Source of the DNA: Rickettsiales bacterium
GTDB lineage: Bacteria > Pseudomonadota > Alphaproteobacteria > Rickettsiales > Anaplasmataceae
Length of the DNA: 38,341 nt
Direction of reading: 5' to 3'
Assembly (NCBI GenBank): GCA_031266615.1
Contig: JAISAR010000100.1
Coordinates: forward strand, 1-38,341
Shown here: positions 33,834 to 38,341 of the stretch, piece after piece
Layout of the letters: each line of letters starts with the position of its first letter
Position numbering within the stretch: position 1 is the first letter of the stretch
Position numbers and translations under genes: made by a program
Notes under the pieces: model-generated
The model's input: only the letters and a program-made list of their open reading frames with translations
Databases searched by the model: none
Told to the model about the DNA's origin: nothing

Positions 33834-34241
33834 ATGTTATCTCTTGGTCCATATAGATTTTCATTAATTGAGCAAGGCTTTACACGCAGAAGTGAATATC
33901 GCTGGCCTGCACTTGAGCGTATTGGGGAAAAGCCATTGCTTCAAAGTATTGGTCCTGGAGAGGACATTGTTGAGCTTGCAGGAGTAATCTATTCAGGAGG
34001 GCTGAAGCAAATAAATAATATGCGAAATTCATCGAAACCTCTTTTACTTATTGATGGCCAAGGTAACATTTTAGGCCATTTTGTTATTGTGAAAATAGAA
34101 GAAACGCAGAAATATTTTTTTCCAAATGGTGAACCAAGAAAGATTGAGTTTCATTTAAGTTTAAAACATTATAGCAATTTATCATCACAAAATAACACTA
34201 CTGACTTTACTGCAGCTGACAATGATGTACTACAAAACTAA
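33834..34241 (+). CDS. U: Tail completion/assembly protein U
   Basis: A 135-residue protein with the P2 gpU pattern: LSLGPYRFSLIEQGFTRRSEYRWPALERIG, then PGEDIVELAGVIYSGG and IEFHLSLKHY. It is required for tail completion in P2. It overlaps the X gene by 20 bases. Confidence 0.92.
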   Translation: MLSLGPYRFSLIEQGFTRRSEYRWPALERIGEKPLLQSIGPGEDIVELAGVIYSGGLKQINNMRNSSKPLLLIDGQGNILGHFVIVKIEETQKYFFPNGEPRKIEFHLSLKHYSNLSSQNNTTDFTAADNDVLQN

Positions 34242-34425
34242 GGAAAATGATATGTTAGATTTAATCTGCTGGAACTACTATGGATTCAGCTCAGAAGCAG
34301 TTGAGATTGTGTTAAGAGCTAATCCTGGACTTGCAGAGTATAAAAGTCTTCCTGCAGGATTAATCATTAAACTTCCTGTTATTCAAAAAGAGACACAAAA
34401 GCAAGTAGTAAAACTATGGGATTAA
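34222..34425 (+). CDS. X: Tail protein X (LysM-like)
   Basis: A 67-residue protein that lines up along its length with P2 gpX: DMLDLICWNYYGFSSEAVEIV then LRANPGLAEYKSLPAGLIIKLP. The LysM-like fold binds tail proteins or peptidoglycan. ATG 34222 or 34225 both fit; both lie within gene U. Confidence 0.92.
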   Translation: MMYYKTKENDMLDLICWNYYGFSSEAVEIVLRANPGLAEYKSLPAGLIIKLPVIQKETQKQVVKLWD

Positions 34426-34426
34426 A

Positions 34427-35407
34427 ATGACACCAGACTTTAGTATTTCAGTAGAGGGCATTTCCATCACTGAATTGGTGAAAAGTCGATTGGTATCAAT
34501 GCATATTACTGATGAAGCAGGAGTAATAAGTGATACTGCTGTAATTCATCTTGATGACCGTGATTCATTATTTGAGATTCCTAGAACTGGGGCAAAGCTA
34601 AATATTTTACTCGGGTATAAGGAAACTGGCATTGTGCCAATGGGAGATTATATAGTAAATGAAATTACGCTACAAGGCCCGCCACAATCACTAAAGATTA
34701 AAAGTCATGCAGCGGATCTAAAAGAGTCATTAAAGGAACAAGTGTTTAATGAGTGGCATCAAATCACCTTAAATGATTTGGTAAAAAAGATTGCAGACAA
34801 ACATGGCTATCAAGCTAAAGTTGCTGCAGAGTTTGTAAATATCATGATATCACATATTGATCAAACTGCAGAGAGCGATATGCATTTTTTAACCATGCTT
34901 GCTCAAATTTATGGAGCAATAGCAAAACCTGCAGGAGGATATTTACTGTTTGTTTCAAAAGGAAAAGCAAAATCAGTTACCGGAAAAACTTTAAGCACTA
35001 TTACTTTAACACCTAGAGATATTACAAATTGGAAAGTAAAATTTAATGAGCGTAATCAATATGGCTCGGTTATTGCTTACTGGTATGATTATGAAAAAGC
35101 AGAGACAATAACGGAAAAAGTAGGTGATCAAGAACCAAGCTATATTTTGCGAGATATTTATGCAAGTAGTGATTTGGCACAAAGTGCAGCATCTGCGAAG
35201 TTGAATCAGCTGATGAGTAATGCAGCAACACTCAATGTCACAATGCCAGGAAATCCTGAATTATTTGCTGAAGCAAAGATTAATCTTTCTGGATTTCGCA
35301 AAGGAGTTTATGGTAAATGGATAATAAATAGGGCTGAGCATGTAATTGATAACCTTGGCTATCGTACTATTGTTACGGGAATAATTGATAGTTGGAAAGT
35401 AAATTGA
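34427..35407 (+). CDS. D: Late control/baseplate hub protein D
   Basis: A 326-residue protein with the P2 gpD pattern: FSISVEGISITELVKSRLVS, VIHLDDRDSLFEIPRTGAKL, and a C-terminal GNPELFAEAKINLSGFRKGVYG and WIINRAEHVID. It forms the baseplate hub holding the V spike. Its last 35 bases overlap the antisense end of a minus-strand ankyrin gene. Confidence 0.93.
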   Translation: MTPDFSISVEGISITELVKSRLVSMHITDEAGVISDTAVIHLDDRDSLFEIPRTGAKLNILLGYKETGIVPMGDYIVNEITLQGPPQSLKIKSHAADLKESLKEQVFNEWHQITLNDLVKKIADKHGYQAKVAAEFVNIMISHIDQTAESDMHFLTMLAQIYGAIAKPAGGYLLFVSKGKAKSVTGKTLSTITLTPRDITNWKVKFNERNQYGSVIAYWYDYEKAETITEKVGDQEPSYILRDIYASSDLAQSAASAKLNQLMSNAATLNVTMPGNPELFAEAKINLSGFRKGVYGKWIINRAEHVIDNLGYRTIVTGIIDSWKVN

Positions 35408-35909
35408 TAATTTCCTCATAGATATCTTCTTTATTATTGTTTAATTCCTCTACAGCAAGATCTAAAGGAGTTTTTTTATCTTTGTTTTTAGCAGAAGGAT
35501 TTGCTCCATTTTTCAGTAGAAATTTAGCAATTTCCAGATGTCCTTTTCGTGCAGCATAGTGCAGAGCTGTCCAGCTAAAAGCATCAGTAGTATTTACATC
35601 AATGCCTTCTTCAGTTAGAAATTTTACGACTTCTAAACAGCCTCCGCTTGTAGCATAGTGTAATGATGTTGCACCAAAATGATGAGTAGCATTGATATCT
35701 ACTACATTTTTTATTAAGGATCTTATAGTATCTAAATTACATTTTTCAGCTGCAGTAGATAATGTTTCCAGATCATTGCCACTTGCCTTACTTTTTATTG
35801 GCACATCTTTTGATAATTGGTCTGTACTAAAGTGCTGATACAGAACAATAACGCATATTATTGGTATTATTGAACTTGTTAACAATTTCCAAAAAAGGCT
35901 AGATTTCAT
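35373..35909 (-). CDS. Ankyrin-repeat protein with N-terminal membrane anchor
   Basis: A 178-residue minus-strand protein. Residues 5-25 are a hydrophobic anchor or uncleaved signal (LFWKLLTSSIIPIICVIVLY), followed by a polar linker and about four ankyrin repeats (TSLHYATSGGCLEVVKFLTEEG, TALHYAARKGHLEIAKFLLKNG, TPLDLAVEEL). The anchor plus repeats suggests a protein displayed from the bacterial membrane, either inward or toward the host. Its 3' end overlaps gene D. No ribosome site and no copy of the repeated motif lie upstream on this strand, so it is probably controlled differently from the virion genes. Confidence 0.88.
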   Translation of the reverse strand: MKSSLFWKLLTSSIIPIICVIVLYQHFSTDQLSKDVPIKSKASGNDLETLSTAAEKCNLDTIRSLIKNVVDINATHHFGATSLHYATSGGCLEVVKFLTEEGIDVNTTDAFSWTALHYAARKGHLEIAKFLLKNGANPSAKNKDKKTPLDLAVEELNNNKEDIYEEIINLLSNYQLFP

Positions 35910-35970
35910 GTTGATTATATTATTTACATCGCTTGTTTAGTGCAACTAATTAACTTTATTTTAGAAAAGA

Positions 35971-36015
35971 TTTTTTGGACGTATTTTTGATGAATCTTGT
36001 ATATGTATATATACA
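35971..36015 (+). promoter_or_regulatory. Promoter-like motif copy 6 (membrane protein/patatin pair)
   Basis: TTTTTTGGAC, 15 bases after TTGGAC, then CTTGTATATGTATATATAC. The CTTG block starts 38 bases before ATG 36034. Preceded by AAAAGA, as in copies 3 and 4. Confidence 0.73.
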
Positions 36016-36033
36016 ACTTTTCCTTTAAAAAAG

Positions 36034-36252
36034 ATGACAAACACAGGAAAGATCCCTGTAGCAGTAATTGCTACTATGGTGATACAAACAATAGCATTGA
36101 TCTGGTGGCTAGCTAAGCTCGACTTAAGAGTGCATATGCATGATAAATTTATAGAGCAAAATCAAAGGACTACAGAAATCATCTATCGCCTTGAAGAAAG
36201 GGTCAAAAACCTTGCTGAGGAAGTTAATGAACTTGAGCAGAGACAAAAATAA
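36034..36252 (+). CDS. Small membrane protein with coiled coil (holin/spanin-like candidate)
   Basis: A 72-residue protein with one hydrophobic helix (about 8-27, VAVIATMVIQTIALIWWLA) and a charged coiled-coil tail with heptad-like leucines and glutamates (RLEERVKNLAEEVNELEQRQ). This is the shape of small phage lysis or membrane-linked proteins, but there is no family match. It is the first gene after motif copy 6, and the patatin gene starts inside its last 26 bases, so the two are co-translated. Confidence 0.75.
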   Translation: MTNTGKIPVAVIATMVIQTIALIWWLAKLDLRVHMHDKFIEQNQRTTEIIYRLEERVKNLAEEVNELEQRQK

Positions 36253-37177
36253 AAAAGTGGCAAAGTATATTTTATCTGTTGATGGAGGTGGAATCAGAGG
36301 AATAATTCCTGCCATTATTCTAGCAGAAATTGAATCTAGAACAAAAAAGCCAATTTCCCAGATTTTTGACTTAATGGCAGGAACCTCAACCGGTGGGATT
36401 ATTGTTGCTGGACTTTGTAAAAGCAATAAACCTCAATACTCTGCCAATGATTTAGTTGAACTTTACCAAGAGTATGGAGCTTATATCTTTCAATCATCAT
36501 TTTGGAGAAAATCAATTGCTTCTTGGCTGAGTGGTTCTCAGTACTCGTATAGAAATATGGAATTTATTCTCAACAAATACTTTGGTGAAAGTACTATGGC
36601 CGATGTTGCAAGTAATCTACTACTCACCAGTTATGATATTCACAATAGTTGTGAATTTTTCTTCAAAAGTTGGAAAGAAAAAAACATTAAGTTGAAAGAT
36701 GCACTCAGAGCTACAACAGCTGCTCCAACGTACTTCACACCAAAACGTCTGAAAATTAGCCAAACAGAGAGAGTGTTGATAGATGGCGGAGTGTTTGCCA
36801 ATAATCCAGCGGCTTGTGCATATGCAAGTGGTAAAAGGTTATTTCCAAATGATGAGATTATACTGCTATCAATAGGTACTGGTGGAACAAATAGAAGTAT
36901 AAAGTATGCTAACTCAAGGAGATTTGGCAAAATAGGGTGGATCAAGCCACTACTGAATGTGATGTTTGCTTCTGGATTGGATTGCGTTGATTATCAACTA
37001 GAACAAGTAATAGATGATAAATACATAAGAATACAATCGCAATTGAAAGTAGCATCGACTGAGATGGACAATATTACACTCAAAAATATCAAATTTCTTC
37101 AGCAAGAGGCAAGTAAAATGATAGAGGATAACCAGAAAGTGATAGACAAATTCTGCAAGCAAAATCCAAAACTATAA
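36227..37177 (+). CDS. Patatin-like phospholipase
   Basis: A 316-residue protein when started at ATG 36227, which has GAGGAAG just upstream; the longer frame from TTG 36191 is less likely. The oxyanion loop is DGGGIRG (19-25), the nucleophile elbow is GTSTG with Ser54, and the catalytic Asp is Asp186 in LIDGGVFANNP, giving the Ser-Asp dyad of patatins. It is expected to hydrolyse acyl chains of membrane phospholipids. No signal peptide was seen, so it would act on the inner membrane from the cytoplasm or be released by lysis. Its pairing with a small membrane protein and separate promoter-like motif suggests lysis/exit or host-membrane attack; lipid remodelling is an alternative. Confidence 0.92.
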   Translation: MNLSRDKNKKVAKYILSVDGGGIRGIIPAIILAEIESRTKKPISQIFDLMAGTSTGGIIVAGLCKSNKPQYSANDLVELYQEYGAYIFQSSFWRKSIASWLSGSQYSYRNMEFILNKYFGESTMADVASNLLLTSYDIHNSCEFFFKSWKEKNIKLKDALRATTAAPTYFTPKRLKISQTERVLIDGGVFANNPAACAYASGKRLFPNDEIILLSIGTGGTNRSIKYANSRRFGKIGWIKPLLNVMFASGLDCVDYQLEQVIDDKYIRIQSQLKVASTEMDNITLKNIKFLQQEASKMIEDNQKVIDKFCKQNPKL

Positions 37178-37182
37178 CTGAG

Positions 37183-37211
37183 CTAGAAAAACGAAATAAG
37201 CGAGTTTCTAG
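37183..37211 (+). terminator. Weak hairpin after patatin
   Basis: CTAGAAA (37183-37189) pairs with TTTCTAG (37205-37211), with two further possible CG pairs inside. There is no run of T directly after the stem, so termination would not be by the classic intrinsic route. It is the only stem seen after this gene. Confidence 0.35.
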
Positions 37212-37378
37212 TATCTACTTTAATAAATTTACTAAAATATTTTTTTAATATTATATATTGAATACAGAAGCACAAGAATTTCATCCAGCAATGCAGATAA
37301 TTAATTATGTAATCACCTTTGTTGATATTTTAATATATTGTGTAGAAATCAGTAAACTAATGTTGCTTTTAATTCAGG

Positions 37379-37533
37379 TTAAGTTTTGGAAGCGTGATTT
37401 TCAAGTTCCTCAATAGATAAATCTGTTATTTTAGAAATAGCATCAACAGAAACGTCCAACATACGTAGATTATTTGCAACCTTTATTGACTCTGCTTTGT
37501 AAATCGGGAATGTTGCTACCAAATGTTGACATT
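37379..37533 (-). pseudogene. C-terminal remnant of Rpn/PD-(D/E)XK nuclease family transposase
   Basis: The minus-strand frame reads IYKAESIKVANNLRMLDV, then VDAISKITDLSIEELENHA, ending at TAA (37379-37381). This is the typical C-terminal tail of Rpn-type nuclease/transposases of endosymbionts (AKNLL..GVSIEIIAESTGLSIEEIEKL). A stop at the upstream side closes the frame, and the nuclease core is missing. Confidence 0.65.
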
Positions 37534-37779
37534 AAACTTTATGATATGAGGTATCTTTGATGTTTTTACGCTACTAAATTCATGATATCCATCTCTTGGC
37601 GATTTAAGCCTATTTTTAGAGTATTTATAAAAAGACGATAAGACCCCTTCTACATCTAAAGCCTAAAATGCAATTCTCAGATGATCTCTGACAGACGTTT
37701 TTTTCATCAACACATTCAAAACAATAAAAAGATTGAATATTTCTTCACAATTGTGTATAATTATTAATGCTTTGGTGCA

Positions 37780-37884
37780 CGTAACGATTATACTTTAAAA
37801 AGAATATTGGCTACTGAGAAGAATGAAGACATCATCATCAGCGAAAAAAAAGGGCAAAAAACAGAGAAATTTGATGTAGCTACT
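37780..37884 (+). pseudogene. N-terminal remnant of Rpn/PD-(D/E)XK nuclease family transposase
   Basis: The plus-strand frame contains RNDYTLKRILATEKNEDIII, close in pattern to the N-terminal phrase of the family (NDxxFKxxFgteknkdiLisf), then ends at TAA 37882-37884 with a few family-like residues (KFDVAT). No start codon or complete domain remains. It is on the strand opposite to the C-terminal remnant, so they are either two insertions or one that was inverted in part. Confidence 0.55.
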
Positions 37885-38050
37885 TAAGGCAAGTGTCTCT
37901 ATTGCAGATGAGATAGCTGATCACCCATGATCAAATAAAAAAGTTATAAGTACACAGGTTGGATACAGTATCTTTTTTAAGAAGAAGATTTATCTTGCTT
38001 AAAAACTTGTAGATACTATATTTTACATAAATTCTTCATGCGAGGCCTTT

Positions 38051-38242
38051 ATGTTTACTAATAGAATATCTAATAATCTGGATCAGCTACAATTTTTTGT
38101 AGAGTTTTTAAATGAAAATTATGAAACTCAGAAACGTCTTAGTCTTACACCGCTACATTTAGCAGCAGGAAATGGTCAGTTGGATTTAGTCAACACTTTA
38201 TTAGGAGAAGGTTTAGATATTAACTCATACCAACTCTCATAA
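38051..38242 (+). pseudogene. Truncated ankyrin-repeat gene
   Basis: A 63-residue frame from ATG 38051 contains a single clear ankyrin repeat (LTPLHLAAGNGQLDLVNTLL) and stops soon after it. Intact ankyrin proteins in this window have four or more repeats. The short length and its place in a decayed region suggest a broken gene. Confidence 0.6.
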
Positions 38243-38341
38243 ATAACTAGACAAATAATTAACAGAGCAAATGGTTTTGATCGAACTTTCCGTAATATCT
38301 CGAATAAATTCAGATACAGCATTTTCGAGTAATTTAATAGA
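38237..38341 (-). CDS. Partial unidentified protein, 5' end outside window
   Basis: The minus strand is open from the right edge to a TGA at 38237-38239 and encodes about 34 residues ending LSSYL (LLENAVSEFIRDITESSIK lies within). It could be the C-terminus of a gene running in from the right, but the frame is too short for identification and may be chance. Confidence 0.3.
   Translation of the reverse strand, partial: SIKLLENAVSEFIRDITESSIKTICSVNYLSSYL

Larger units (their letters stand above)
37212..38050. other. Degraded region with nuclease/transposase remnants at prophage end
   Basis: No intact gene. The parts that can be recognised are remnants of Rpn-type PD-(D/E)XK nuclease/transposase genes (listed separately) on opposite strands. 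The rest is AT-rich sequence with scattered stops in all frames. It may mark the boundary or a transposition-damaged edge of the prophage. Confidence 0.5.

Overview
The window is a large part of a WO-type temperate prophage from a Wolbachia-like alphaproteobacterial endosymbiont. The basis is low GC, P2/lambda-like virion genes in the order known for phage WO, ankyrin-repeat genes embedded in the phage, a patatin-like phospholipase and a large serine recombinase. No host housekeeping genes, tRNAs, rRNAs or CRISPR arrays were seen.

Layout. (1) 1-1729, minus strand: a large serine recombinase (integrase), cut by the left edge, with a small overlapping gene upstream. (2) 1924-4195, plus: two overlapping genes of unknown function. 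(3) 4208-8784, minus: a replication/recombination operon with a TOPRIM primase/helicase, a paralogous RecA-fold ATPase, a probable ssDNA-binding protein and a Sak4-like ATPase. (4) 8836-9327, minus: a small sigma-70-like factor. (5) 9328-10229: a long non-coding region with palindromes, direct repeats, an AT-rich tract and a truncated duplication. (6) 10230-20131, plus: RuvC-like resolvase, a micro-ORF, small terminase, an ankyrin protein, large terminase, gpW-like connector, portal, S49 protease with a nested scaffold start, decoration protein, major capsid protein and head-completion genes. (7) 20121-24271: contractile-tail baseplate genes V, PAAR tip, W, J, I and one unknown. (8) 24278-29591: DUF4815-type and tail-fibre-like genes. 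(9) 29588-35407: P2-like sheath, tube, chaperone E/E' with a T TTT TTG slippery site, tape measure, U, X and D. (10) 35373-37177: a minus-strand ankyrin gene, then a small membrane/coiled-coil protein and a patatin. (11) 37178-38341: degraded DNA with remnants of a PD-(D/E)XK (Rpn-type) nuclease/transposase on both strands and a truncated ankyrin gene.

The main new observation is a promoter-like motif, TTGRAC-N15-CTTGTATAT, usually TTTTTTGGAC at its 5' side. It occurs six times, on both strands, always with exactly 15 bases between the two blocks. Each copy precedes a transcription unit: integrase, replication operon, truncated resolvase copy, resolvase/structural operon, tail gene 23585 and the lysis/exit-like pair. 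In five of six copies the start codon lies 34-40 bases past the CTTG block. The window also encodes a sigma-70-like protein that lacks the motif upstream. A phage-encoded sigma factor controlling a dispersed regulon is therefore a plausible, testable hypothesis. Two recoding/nested-gene devices are also visible: P2-like E/E' -1 frameshifting, and a lambda C/Nu3-like in-frame internal start.
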